DNA from: JAGQTE01 sp964648005
GTDB taxonomy: Bacteria; Actinomycetota; Acidimicrobiia; Acidimicrobiales; Acidimicrobilacustridaceae
DNA length: 28,674 nucleotides
Reading direction: 5' to 3'
Assembly: GCA_964648005.1 (NCBI GenBank)
Contig: CAZYKR010000017.1
Location: 1-28,674, forward strand
A program made the translations under genes and the position numbers. Of the stretch, positions 16,244 through 24,823 are shown piece by piece (position 1 is the first letter of the stretch; each line of letters opens with the position of its first letter). The notes below the pieces were generated by a model. The model ran no database searches, was not told the origin of the DNA, and saw only the letters and a list, made by a program, of their open reading frames with translations.

Positions 16244-19200
16244 TCAGCTCCGCTGAGGCTGCGTGGAGATCTGCGTCCCATCGTCAGTTGCAGCAGCCCA
16301 TGCGGGGACCCACAACGGATTCGTCGCCCGCCGGCCAACATCCAGCAGTGCCGCCATCCGGCGACCTTCGGCACCCGCCCAGCGAGCGCCGTGGCACGCC
16401 AAGCGCTGACCGTCGGAGCGAGCGAGGGCCAACAAGTATGCGGTCCAGGCTCGTTGCGCCGCCGCGGCTGCGACCCACGCCAGGCCGTCGGTGAGCGAGC
16501 GATGCGCAACCGCCTCCCACTCAACCGCGACGCGATCCCACGCGCTGGCCAGGCCAGGCGAGGACCCAGCCTCCTCGTCCTCGTCGCGAGCGGTGACCCG
16601 TCGTTCGAGGTCCAATGCCTGGCCGGCGATGGCGAACAGGAGGTCGGCGGTGTCGACGGTCAACGGCCGTGGCTCCTCGGTCGTCTCGATGTAGGCGTCA
16701 GTCGGCCACGGCCACAACGCGCTTGATCGGCCCGTCAGAAGATCACCGTCGCGTCGCAGGTGCACCATGGAGGCCAACAACGTCCAAAACCGAAACGCGA
16801 CCGTGGCGTGGGGCGCCGCCGGATCAACCGACTGCGCTGTCACGACGAACTGCTCGCCGCTCTTGACGGCCTCGAGCGTGACCGCTGCCAACTCGGCGTG
16901 GGCGTTGACGCCGTCCCAGTGCAGGCGCCCGAACCGCTCGAGCGGCGAGGCATCTGTTGGCAACGGCTCGATGGGCGCGAGCGTCGCTGCGGCGCCTGCG
17001 AAGCCGAGGCTGTTGACCCTTCGGATGTCGGGTCGGGCGTGCTCGAGCAGACGCCGGCAACGGTTCAGGCGCCGCTGGGCCGGCTCAGGCAGGTTGGTCG
17101 TGCCGAGCAGGCGGCGGATATCGGAGACCAGCACGTCGAGACGAACCAGCGCTTCGCCATCTGGACCCACCTCGTCCTCGAGCGCGAGTTCGCGGTAACG
17201 CCGCTCGAGCTCGGCCAGACTGTGCGCCAGCGAGTCGGGTTCGGTCTGGTCCTCGTCGTGGCGGAGCAAGCCGACACGGCACCATCCGCAGAGCAGATCG
17301 CGCAGCGCCCAGCCCGTCACCGGACGGACGTCGTTGCTCTCGTCGACGAGGACGGCGAGTTCGTCGATGCTCAGCGACGATCCAAACACCGTCTGCACCG
17401 ATGCTGGCGTTGCTTCGGCATCGACGGTCGCGGCGACCAGGAGGCCATCCGTTCGATCGATGCACAGCTCAATTCCCGGTGCCGGCGACCACCGAAGCAC
17501 GCCCGCCACGCCGGGCCGACCCAGCGAGATGGACAGGTCCCCGGCCGCGTCGGGCTCGACGACGACGGGTACCGGCGCGGCCAGCATCTCGGGTTCGTAC
17601 GACAGCGCAAGCAGGTCACCAAACTCGGTGAGTCCGAAGACTCGGGTGCCAAGCGACGTCAACGACCAGATCGGACCGGAGGCGGACATCGCGATCGGCT
17701 CCATCGCGTCGTACTGGATGGACCAAACGGAGCCGTCCGCGAAGGTGGCCACCGCGCCGGGGATGACATCGAGCGCTTCGATGGCGAGCACCTCTACGTC
17801 CGGAGTCGCCGCACGGCCGGGTGATCTCGGTCTGACCAGCCTGGGCTTGTGCGGGCCCATGAGATGGATCGTTCCGGACGAATCGCCAACATAGACACGG
17901 CTGTTGTCGCCGCCGGGCGTGAACGCGATCGCCGTCGGATGGCGTCCGTCAGGCAACACGATGGGGACACCTGCGTCACTGCGAGGGAGGACGACGCAGC
18001 ATCCCTGATCGTCAGCGACGAGGCCGACGGCAACACGGTTGCCGTCGGGTGAGGTCGCGACGCAACGGATCTCAACATCGACGACTACGCCCGGGAGCTC
18101 ACCGCGCACAAGATCAACGACGTCGTCAATCGGTCTACCGTCGATCCACAGCTGCCCCGACTCTGACACGGCGTACACCGCACCGTCCTCGAAGCAACCG
18201 ATGGCCTTGATCGGCGCGGCCGTTCCTTGCCCGTCCCACAGAACCCGGGCCGGCACAGCGCCGTCGGCCTCCACCGCGACAACCGCACCCGAAGCGCATC
18301 CGACGACGAACCCGCCTCGGGGCCGCGCCGCCACCGACGCGACGGCCTCGCCAAGCTCGACGACGGCAACCACGTTCGGTGTCCCCATCCGCAGGAGGCT
18401 CAACCGCCCGTCGGGATGCACGGCCACTGCATCGTCGCCCGAGGCAGCAACGCGCTCGGCGAACCCGTCGAGCTCGACTACCTCGATGGGTCGCCACGGT
18501 GCGGCCGGATCCCACCAACCGACCCACCGACCAAGCCGCAGAAAGACGACTGCATCGCCCGATGCGTCCAACTCGTCGAGGTGGGACAGGGGCGACGACG
18601 ATGCGCCTCTCGACAAGGCGTCGAACTCCGTGGCGGTCAGCGGGCCCGCCGTCACCCCGCTCAGCGTTGCGGTCGAGGACAACACCGGTGACGTGGAGTC
18701 GGCCTGCAATCCGCCAAGGCGAGCGCAGAGGGTACCCAAGGCTTCCTGGCAGGCGTCGAGGTACTCCGCGAGATCGTGGTCGCCTGCTCCAGGCGACTCG
18801 CGACCAACGTCCAGGGTGCGAGCGCCCACTTGGCCGTAGCCGTCGCGAGCGAGAGCCAGCCAGACTCGGGCGAGTCGATCGTTGCCGATACGGAGCAGAT
18901 CGGCACCGCGCGCAGCCCAGCTCTCGAGCAACCGGAGCGCGTAGAACTCCGGGCCCAGACTCGCAACTGCCGTACCACCGAGCACGTGTCCGACGCGGTC
19001 CCAGCCGGCGACCGCGTGGTCGACCGCGACGTCCGACAGCGCTCGGCTCAGCTCGTCTTCATCGCCTTGGTGAGGCTCCCGGACGAGCCCGATCCGGCGA
19101 GCAGTCCTCGGCACCGGCAGCGGCTGGCCGGCGACGCGTTGCACGAGCTCACTCATGATCCGAGCGTCGGGCACCACGAAGCCGTCGGCGCCCCAGGAGT

Positions 19201-19699
19201 CCAGGACGAGGTCGGTCACAACACGCACGACCTCATCCACCGTCGCCGATTCGGCGCCAGCTCGTCCGCAAAGGACCGCGATCTCGTCGCGCAGCTCGAG
19301 CTCGTCGACGAACCACCCGGAGACCACCATCTGTGTGTCCCGTCGTTCGGCGCCGTCGAGGTCGCCGACCAACGCCAACGCTCCGAACAAGGCCCGAAGG
19401 ACGACCCTGTCGGACTGCGAGCCCTGCGCATCGAGTGCCTGCGCTGTGCCCCCCCGGTCATACAGCTCCGCCAGTGCCTGCGTCGCGACTTGTTCATCGA
19501 CGTTCGGCGAGGCCGGCGGCTGGAAGGCAGCGGCGACGGTCGGATCGAGGCGATCCAGCCACAGACCGCCGACGCCAACCGGTAGCCAGAGCACGCTTGC
19601 TGGGGCTACGAGGTCGGAGGCCCACACAATGCCGCCTTCGGTCTCCACCGAATTCCACCCGTCTTCGGGCCGGCCCCACTCACGGCGCAATCCGGTCAC
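16244..19699 (-). CDS. Large helical/beta-propeller protein of unknown function
   Basis: An 1151-aa protein with no transmembrane helix or signal peptide. Residues 1-375 are mainly helical (VDEQVATQALAELYDRGG, EFYALRLLESWAARGADLL). About 380-760 are a beta-propeller with short WD/PQQ-like blades: DDAVAVHPDGRLSLLRM, RGGFVVGCASGAVVAVEADG, EDGAVYAVSESGQLWIDG, VATSPDGNRVAVGL, SRVYVGDSSGTIHLMG and ATFADGSVWSIQYD. From 760 on it is helical (AHSLAELERRYRELALED, DVLVSDIRRLLG) with no recognised catalytic motif. The GTG at 19699 overlaps the previous gene's stop as GTGA; the extra 28 codons upstream read antisense-like and are not used. The likely role is a sensor or scaffold working with the other propeller proteins here; this is inference. 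Confidence 0.78.
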   Translation of the reverse strand: MTGLRREWGRPEDGWNSVETEGGIVWASDLVAPASVLWLPVGVGGLWLDRLDPTVAAAFQPPASPNVDEQVATQALAELYDRGGTAQALDAQGSQSDRVVLRALFGALALVGDLDGAERRDTQMVVSGWFVDELELRDEIAVLCGRAGAESATVDEVVRVVTDLVLDSWGADGFVVPDARIMSELVQRVAGQPLPVPRTARRIGLVREPHQGDEDELSRALSDVAVDHAVAGWDRVGHVLGGTAVASLGPEFYALRLLESWAARGADLLRIGNDRLARVWLALARDGYGQVGARTLDVGRESPGAGDHDLAEYLDACQEALGTLCARLGGLQADSTSPVLSSTATLSGVTAGPLTATEFDALSRGASSSPLSHLDELDASGDAVVFLRLGRWVGWWDPAAPWRPIEVVELDGFAERVAASGDDAVAVHPDGRLSLLRMGTPNVVAVVELGEAVASVAARPRGGFVVGCASGAVVAVEADGAVPARVLWDGQGTAAPIKAIGCFEDGAVYAVSESGQLWIDGRPIDDVVDLVRGELPGVVVDVEIRCVATSPDGNRVAVGLVADDQGCCVVLPRSDAGVPIVLPDGRHPTAIAFTPGGDNSRVYVGDSSGTIHLMGPHKPRLVRPRSPGRAATPDVEVLAIEALDVIPGAVATFADGSVWSIQYDAMEPIAMSASGPIWSLTSLGTRVFGLTEFGDLLALSYEPEMLAAPVPVVVEPDAAGDLSISLGRPGVAGVLRWSPAPGIELCIDRTDGLLVAATVDAEATPASVQTVFGSSLSIDELAVLVDESNDVRPVTGWALRDLLCGWCRVGLLRHDEDQTEPDSLAHSLAELERRYRELALEDEVGPDGEALVRLDVLVSDIRRLLGTTNLPEPAQRRLNRCRRLLEHARPDIRRVNSLGFAGAAATLAPIEPLPTDASPLERFGRLHWDGVNAHAELAAVTLEAVKSGEQFVVTAQSVDPAAPHATVAFRFWTLLASMVHLRRDGDLLTGRSSALWPWPTDAYIETTEEPRPLTVDTADLLFAIAGQALDLERRVTARDEDEEAGSSPGLASAWDRVAVEWEAVAHRSLTDGLAWVAAAAAQRAWTAYLLALARSDGQRLACHGARWAGAEGRRMAALLDVGRRATNPLWVPAWAAATDDGTQISTQPQRS

Positions 19700-21051
19700 A
19701 GCGCGTCCTCCACGTTCCCCATCATGGCCTCGATCACGACCTTGACTTCGTTGAGGAGCCTGGTGCGGTTGGCGTCCAGCCATGCGTCAATGCCGTCGCG
19801 ATCCCAGTCACGATCGGGATGAAGGTGACCCCCCGCCTCATCGGCGGCGAGCAGATCAGCCGCGCACTCGACGATCATGGCCCACAGCTCGTTGTCGTCC
19901 AGAGGAACGCCCTCGCTGTTGATGGCATCCGCGACCCGCCCCGTGACCATGCCGACCTTGCGCTCGTGGAACTTGCGGGCCGCGTCGTTCGTACGACCCT
20001 CGCGCGTCGCTCGGTCCCGGCCCTCTATCGCCCTCGACTCCGCGACGCGTGCCGCCTCAACAAGGGAATGAGGCGCCCCGGCCTCCACGAGAGCCTGGGC
20101 CACACCCTCGAACACCAAGGGAGAATCCCTCAGCCAACGCCGGCCAGGGTGGCGCTGGCGGTAGACGTCCTTGAACCGGCCGGAAGAGGCGATGGCCTCG
20201 AACTCAGCATCGGCGATGCACCACACCATCCAGACGACCTCTCCTACCCGATCGGCCGTCTCTTTGGTCGAAGGCGGCATCCAGTCGGCGCCAGTTGCGC
20301 TCAATGCGAGGAGTACGCCGCTCGTGAAACGGACGACTGTAGGTACGACCTTCCCTGCCTCAGCGATCAGGTTCTGCGACACGATTTCGGCAAGAGTCAG
20401 CTCATCCAAGCCGAGCGCAATAACAAGACGGACCTCCCAATCCATCGCCGGGTCATCGACCACTGCCTCGTCCACCACACGATCGAGGACAGGCAAGGGT
20501 GACCCCTTGCGTGTCAACAGGTCGTGGACCTCGTTCGACCCGCTCTTGAAGGAGTACGCCCCCAGTTGCCAATCGGTCCAGCTCCGGTCTGGCTGGCTCT
20601 TGAGCAGGTTTCGGACCTCCCATGCGGCCGAACTCCCTGCATCATCGACGTCATCCTTCGCCAGGTCCGTGCCGCGGGCTCTCCACGCTGCTCCCGCCGC
20701 CGCTCGTTCATCGACGAGACCGCTCAGAATCGCCGCCGCCGCCTCGCCGGCAACCTTCGCAACGGTCCGGCGCAGCATCCTCGGCTGACGCTTCGAGGTC
20801 GTCCACCCGAGACGCTCGTACAGGCCGGGCACCTTCACCGTGTACGTACGCTGCACGTCCGCGCCGAACGCGAGCAGATCCATCGGGCACCCCGACTCGC
20901 GCGAGAACTCCACGGCAATGGAGTCAATCTCGGCCCGCCTCCTACGCCAGAATCTGGCGAACGGACCCTCGCCAAAAGGGTTCCCTTCGGACGGATTCCC
21001 TGGGTCCTCGTCAGAGGGAACCTCAGCGCTGATACAACCATTGTCAGCCAT
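19696..21051 (-). CDS. 451-aa protein of unknown function, first gene of the five-gene operon
   Basis: I do not recognise a family. The first 45 residues are Gly/Pro/acid-rich and probably disordered (SDEDPGNPSEGNPFGEGPF). They are followed by a helical protein with segments such as FARFWRRRRAEIDSIAVEF, LYERLGWTTSKRQPRMLRR, KVAGEAAAAILSGLVDERAA, WEVRLVIALGLDELTLAEIV and ELWAMIVECAADLLAADEAG. No signal peptide, catalytic motif or P-loop is seen. The start is the ATG at 21051, with GAAGG seven bases upstream; in-frame starts to 21105 lack that support. It overlaps the propeller gene (GTGA) and heads a minus-strand operon of five genes ending at 8382. Its promoter must lie in the region shared with the divergent SGNH/E2 set. 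Confidence 0.75.
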   Translation of the reverse strand: MADNGCISAEVPSDEDPGNPSEGNPFGEGPFARFWRRRRAEIDSIAVEFSRESGCPMDLLAFGADVQRTYTVKVPGLYERLGWTTSKRQPRMLRRTVAKVAGEAAAAILSGLVDERAAAGAAWRARGTDLAKDDVDDAGSSAAWEVRNLLKSQPDRSWTDWQLGAYSFKSGSNEVHDLLTRKGSPLPVLDRVVDEAVVDDPAMDWEVRLVIALGLDELTLAEIVSQNLIAEAGKVVPTVVRFTSGVLLALSATGADWMPPSTKETADRVGEVVWMVWCIADAEFEAIASSGRFKDVYRQRHPGRRWLRDSPLVFEGVAQALVEAGAPHSLVEAARVAESRAIEGRDRATREGRTNDAARKFHERKVGMVTGRVADAINSEGVPLDDNELWAMIVECAADLLAADEAGGHLHPDRDWDRDGIDAWLDANRTRLLNEVKVVIEAMMGNVEDAL

Positions 21052-21359
21052 CGGCGTGCCTTCGCGGAATGAGATACGTGGCATCACAGCCGAGGCTGGC
21101 GGCATCGAACTTACCGATCGGGGTGCAGGGCGTCAAGAGCATGCCGCGGAAATGCTCCGTTGCAGCAGCTGGTCGGCACGGCCGGCGGCTGGCGCTCAAA
21201 GCAGCTCACAGCCTCGGCAGCAATTGGATCGACGCCGGTGGCGCGGGATCCAGGTGTCCGTCTCGAGGTGGCGCACGCTCGGGTGCTCCGTGCATGGTGC
21301 GGACGCGACTCTTCAACCGGCCGGGCTCTCAGAGGACGGGAGGCGCTCCTGCAGCAGAA
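21052..21359. other. Divergent intergenic region between the two accessory operons
   Basis: About 300 bases separate the start of the five-gene operon (-) from the likely start of the SGNH gene (+). The plus frame is open from 21069, but its translation is Arg/Ser/Gly-rich and unlike a secreted enzyme's N-terminus, so I treat it as non-coding. Promoters for both operons should be here; I cannot pick a convincing -35/-10 pair, repeat or operator. Confidence 0.45.
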
Positions 21360-22226
21360 GTGCGGCCGAGTTCGCGAGTCGAACCAGGCGCACGCCCTCC
21401 GTTGGCCACCGATCGCCGCCGCCTCGTCAAGGCTCGGCCGCCGCTGATCGGCGCACTGGCTGCGGCGGTCCTTGCGAGCTTGAGCTGCCTCGTCGTGGTT
21501 GCCTCGAGCGGGACCGACCGACGCAATGCCCTTGAACCTGGTGAAGACAGCGGGCCGGTGCTGGACCTCCGCGGCCCCTCGACGCCCGCGCTCTCGCCCT
21601 CGGCGCTCGCGTTCTCACTGGGACGAGCCTGTGCAGACGACGACCGGGCACAAGTCATCGCTGGCGACGGGCGAGGGCCCGTGGTCGCCCTCGTGGCGGA
21701 CTCTCTCGGGTCGCAACTGCGTGAGGCGTTCGTTCGCCAGGGTGACGTCCGCGCCGTTGCCGGCGCCCACTGTGGGGCCCAGATCGCCGGACCCCTCAAT
21801 GACGGCACCCTGGAGGCCGTCCTCGCCGAGCAGCCCGACGCGCTGGTACTAGCGCTGGGCACGAATTCGATCTCGGAGAACTTCGCGCCGGCCCCGGGGC
21901 TCGTCGACCAGCGGTTGACGGAAGTTGAACAGGTCTTGGCTGCCACCGACCGTGTCCCGTGTCGGGTGTGGGTCAATGTCGCCGCGGTCGATCGGGGCGC
22001 CCGGGAGCCGGACGCCTCGATGTTCATCGCCCTGGCGCAGAGGTTCAACCACCACCTCGCCCGCAGCGCCGCCAAGGCGAACGGCCGCGTCGTCATCGCC
22101 GACTGGGACGCTCTCGTCGCCTCCCGTCCAGGTCTGCTCATGGCCGATGGCACCCACCTCACCCCCGCCGGCGAGGCCGCCCGCCTTCAGCTGATCCGCG
22201 ACACGCTGGCTTCAGCGTGCCTGTAA
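21360..22226 (+). CDS. Membrane-anchored SGNH/GDSL-type hydrolase
   Basis: A protein of about 288 aa with an N-terminal membrane anchor (RRRLVKARPPLIGALAAAV then LASLSCLVVVASS) and an extracytoplasmic SGNH-like domain. Block I is VVALVADSLGSQL, with ADS in place of the usual GDS but the nucleophile Ser kept. The Asn block is ALVLALGTNSISENF. The catalytic Asp/His block is MADGTHLTPAGEAARL, the D-x-x-H signature of this family and of the SGNH tails of OafA-type acyltransferases. It probably removes or transfers acyl groups on cell-surface glycans; the substrate is unknown. The start is uncertain: GTG 21360 is chosen, while ATG 21294, TTG 21402 and the far upstream ATG 21069 are in frame. It lies 86 bases upstream of the E2-like gene, so it may share its transcript, or may simply be a neighbour. 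Confidence 0.82.
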   Translation: MRPSSRVEPGARPPLATDRRRLVKARPPLIGALAAAVLASLSCLVVVASSGTDRRNALEPGEDSGPVLDLRGPSTPALSPSALAFSLGRACADDDRAQVIAGDGRGPVVALVADSLGSQLREAFVRQGDVRAVAGAHCGAQIAGPLNDGTLEAVLAEQPDALVLALGTNSISENFAPAPGLVDQRLTEVEQVLAATDRVPCRVWVNVAAVDRGAREPDASMFIALAQRFNHHLARSAAKANGRVVIADWDALVASRPGLLMADGTHLTPAGEAARLQLIRDTLASACL

Positions 22227-22312
22227 GGGTGCTGCGTCGAGTCTTGTCCGTCGCCAACTCCGCCCAGCTGAGTGATCCCCCGTGCCCGCACATCCCGACA
22301 CCGGAGACCACC

Positions 22313-22894
22313 ATGCAGCGTGAGACCCTCGACAAGCTCGCCGAGCGGATCCGACAAGACCAGCTCCGCCAGACCGCCAACCAGGCGCCGCTTCCTGAGC
22401 TCTACGTCGACCGCGACGGCACCATCGGCCACACAGACCAACAGGGCGAAACCACCCGACTCTCCCGGCTCACCACTGAGCCGATGTACGCCCCGACGAC
22501 GGCCGGCAACACCCGCTGGCTCGCCCGCCAGCGCCAGATCGTGAAGGACAAGCTGCCGGGCAACGCTGTGGAGATCCACCAGAACGGGCGACTCGGTTTC
22601 GGCTACACCATCGCCGACGAGTTCGGATTCCAGTACACGCTCTGGGCAGGCTACGACGCACTCCAGGGCATCTGGTTCGCCCACCTCGTCGACCCCCCGA
22701 GGGAGGCGCTCCGAGCGCCCGGCGCGCCGCCACCGACCGCCCACGACGTCCACCTCTTCGATGACGGCGTGATCTGCCTGAACCGCGAGATCGGCTACCG
22801 GGACCTCGAGCGCCTCTACGCCCGCACAGCAATGTGGGCCCGCGGGGCCTCCTGCTACCGGACCGGCCACGGCTTCGCGTTCAGCGTCGGGTGA
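22313..22894 (+). CDS. Prokaryotic E2 ubiquitin-conjugating-like protein
   Basis: A 193-aa protein resembling the divergent bacterial E2 families. The C-terminal half has the diagnostic order: strands GRLGFGYTIADEFGFQYTLW and GIWFAHLVDPP, then AHDVHLFDDGVICLN with candidate catalytic Cys155 and His144/His147 just before it, then the helix RDLERLYARTAMWARGASCYRTGHG ending the fold. The first 80 residues are charged helix (DKLAERIRQDQLRQ) plus a short beta segment of unknown role. An E2 would carry a ubiquitin-like protein as a thioester from the E1 encoded next door to a target. The ATG at 22313 has GGAG six bases upstream. It lies 24 bases from the JAB-E1 gene, clearly the same operon. The E2 call rests on the VH-x-CL pattern and the neighbour. 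Confidence 0.78.
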   Translation: MQRETLDKLAERIRQDQLRQTANQAPLPELYVDRDGTIGHTDQQGETTRLSRLTTEPMYAPTTAGNTRWLARQRQIVKDKLPGNAVEIHQNGRLGFGYTIADEFGFQYTLWAGYDALQGIWFAHLVDPPREALRAPGAPPPTAHDVHLFDDGVICLNREIGYRDLERLYARTAMWARGASCYRTGHGFAFSVG

Positions 22895-22918
22895 CGACAA
22901 GGACCTTGGGAGACCCCG

Positions 22919-24823
22919 ATGCACCGACGCACTCCTTCACACCTCGCCACAAGGCGGTCGGCGACTCGTACCGATGCGGCGACGCTGGACCCTCAGCTCG
23001 TCGCGGACCCCGTCTACGTGCTGGACACCGTCCTTGCTGAGATCGAGGCCGACATCGCCGCCCACCCGCCCGAGCGGGGCGGTGCCCTCCTCGGGGCGCC
23101 CGGCCTCTCGATTGTCACCGAGTTCCTCCACGATCGGTGGGCGCGGACGACCGGCGCCTCGTACCAGCCGTCACTGCTGTCGCGCGAAGGGGATGAGAGT
23201 CTCGAGTCCTCGGTGCACCTCGTGGAATCGGCCACCGGGCTGCGGTTCCGGGGCTACGTGCACAGCCACCCAGGCGGCTTGGACCTGCCCTCGGGACAGG
23301 ACTTGGTGTCCTTCGCCGACACGTTGCGGATCAACCCGGCATTGCGTTGGCTGGAGGTCCCAATCGTCACCAACTCCAACGTCGAAGCGCCGAGGCCCCA
23401 CGAAGCCACCCTCGCGTCAGGCAAGATCTCGTGGTTCTCGGTGCGCAGCGGCATGGACGGCCGCTCAGTGTGCGCCCCTCGTCGGCTAGTGGTCTCCCCT
23501 CTGGGTAGCGAGCTCAATGCGTTGGCGACCGACCTCGGCGCCGAAGCGGACGCGCCCGGCTGGCAGCCGACAACGGTTGACGGAGCGCGAGTCCTACGAG
23601 CGAGCTTGTTGCTGGCTGATGGCAGCACGTTGGAGCTGTACGTGCGCCCCGACCAGTACCCGTCGGCAGCGCCTGAGGTGATCGTCATCGACGACACCGG
23701 GAAGCGCCATCAGGTCTCGTTGCGCTGGGACGAGGCCGACGATGGGCTGAAGGCTGTCGCCGAACGCGTGCATGCGTCCGTGCGCAGCCGCGCCGGTCGG
23801 GCGGCGGCGGAGATCGGGGCGGAGAGCGCGAGCGTGAACGTCGCCGCGGGACTCCGGGCCCGGCTCGATGGCATCGTGCCACCCTCCATCCGCGGCGCTC
23901 GCGTCTCGGTGTTCGGCCTCGGCTCGGGGGGTTCGCAGATGGTCGAGGTGCTCGTGCGCTCCGGCGTCGAGCACTTCGCCCTGGTCGACAGCGACCGGGT
24001 CTCCGTGGAGAACCTGTCGCGCAGCACGTACGTCTTCGACGACATCGGCCGCCTCAAGACCGACGCACTCGCCCAGCGCATCACTGCGATCAACCCCGGC
24101 GCGCACGTCGAGACACATGCCTCGTCCGTTCAGGACCTTTCCGCCGTGGTCCTCGACCGCCTGGCGTCAAGCGCGGGCCTTCTGATCGGCGCCACCGACG
24201 ATCCCGGCGCGCAGGCCCTCATCAACCTCCACGCCTACCGAGCCGGGACCCCGGCCGTCTTCGGCGGCGTCTACGAGTACGGGCAGGGCGGCGAAGCCGT
24301 GTTCACCATCCCCGGGCTCACCCCCTGCTACCGGTGCGCAACGGCCATTCGCCACTCAGGCAGTCACCAACTCCTCGGCGGTCATGACTACGGGCTGCGG
24401 CCCGGGCGCCTCACCGGAGCCCCTGCACTCGGCGCCGACATCGCACATGTCGCCGCCGCCGCCGCCAAGATCGGCCTCGCCCTGCTCGTTCTCGACCAGT
24501 CGGACAGCCCGCTCGTAGCGGAGTTCCTCGCTCCGTCGATGGCGCACACCAGTGACACTGTGGCCTCGCTCGTTCAGTTCGCCATGGTGGCTGGCTACGA
24601 CTACTTCCCCCGGGTCTTCGGCGGCGTTGCCGGCCAGGGCGCCTGGCAGACGGTCTGGCTCACCGTCCACCCCGATCCGGACTGCCCCATCTGCGGCGAG
24701 GTCTCCGACCACAAGTGCGTGGACGTAGGGCCCCCACCGCCAGCATTGGACCCGATCTCCCTTGAAGAGATCGCAGCCGCCATCGCCAATGCCCGCCCTC
24801 CCGACGAGGACCACGCGCCATGA
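22919..24823 (+). CDS. JAB (JAMM) deubiquitinase - RWD/E2-like - E1 (ThiF) fusion protein
   Basis: A 634-aa three-part fusion. (1) JAB/MPN metallopeptidase, about 25-185: PERGGALLG with Glu52, then YVHSHPGGLDLPSGQD with His115, His117 and Asp128, a complete JAMM motif (H-x-H-x10-D). (2) About 215-290: LRASLLLADGSTLELYVRP, then DQYPSAAPEVIVI, which has the look of an RWD/E2-like fold but no catalytic Cys. (3) E1/ThiF adenylating domain, about 320-600: GLGSGGSQ nucleotide loop (333-340), LVDSDRVSVENLSR with Asp357/Asp359, Asn365 and Arg368, and two zinc-type pairs, CYRC (470/473) and CPIC (589/592). No Cys lies between those pairs. Such an enzyme would mature or remove a ubiquitin-like modifier and activate it with ATP. 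GGGAG precedes the ATG. The TGA overlaps the J-domain start (ATGA). Confidence 0.92.
   Translation: MHRRTPSHLATRRSATRTDAATLDPQLVADPVYVLDTVLAEIEADIAAHPPERGGALLGAPGLSIVTEFLHDRWARTTGASYQPSLLSREGDESLESSVHLVESATGLRFRGYVHSHPGGLDLPSGQDLVSFADTLRINPALRWLEVPIVTNSNVEAPRPHEATLASGKISWFSVRSGMDGRSVCAPRRLVVSPLGSELNALATDLGAEADAPGWQPTTVDGARVLRASLLLADGSTLELYVRPDQYPSAAPEVIVIDDTGKRHQVSLRWDEADDGLKAVAERVHASVRSRAGRAAAEIGAESASVNVAAGLRARLDGIVPPSIRGARVSVFGLGSGGSQMVEVLVRSGVEHFALVDSDRVSVENLSRSTYVFDDIGRLKTDALAQRITAINPGAHVETHASSVQDLSAVVLDRLASSAGLLIGATDDPGAQALINLHAYRAGTPAVFGGVYEYGQGGEAVFTIPGLTPCYRCATAIRHSGSHQLLGGHDYGLRPGRLTGAPALGADIAHVAAAAAKIGLALLVLDQSDSPLVAEFLAPSMAHTSDTVASLVQFAMVAGYDYFPRVFGGVAGQGAWQTVWLTVHPDPDCPICGEVSDHKCVDVGPPPPALDPISLEEIAAAIANARPPDEDHAP

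Noticed and set aside
21069..21359. N-terminal extension of the SGNH frame to the ATG at 21069
   Set aside because: It would place about 97 extra residues of Arg/Ser/Gly-rich sequence before the membrane anchor, which is unlikely for an exported enzyme; the start remains uncertain.
22313..24823. Assignment to CBASS type II (Cap2/Cap3) or the Bil antiphage system
   Set aside because: No CD-NTase or effector gene is present, the JAB and E1 are fused in one chain, no ubiquitin-like gene is seen, and a J protein is added. The named systems do not fit.
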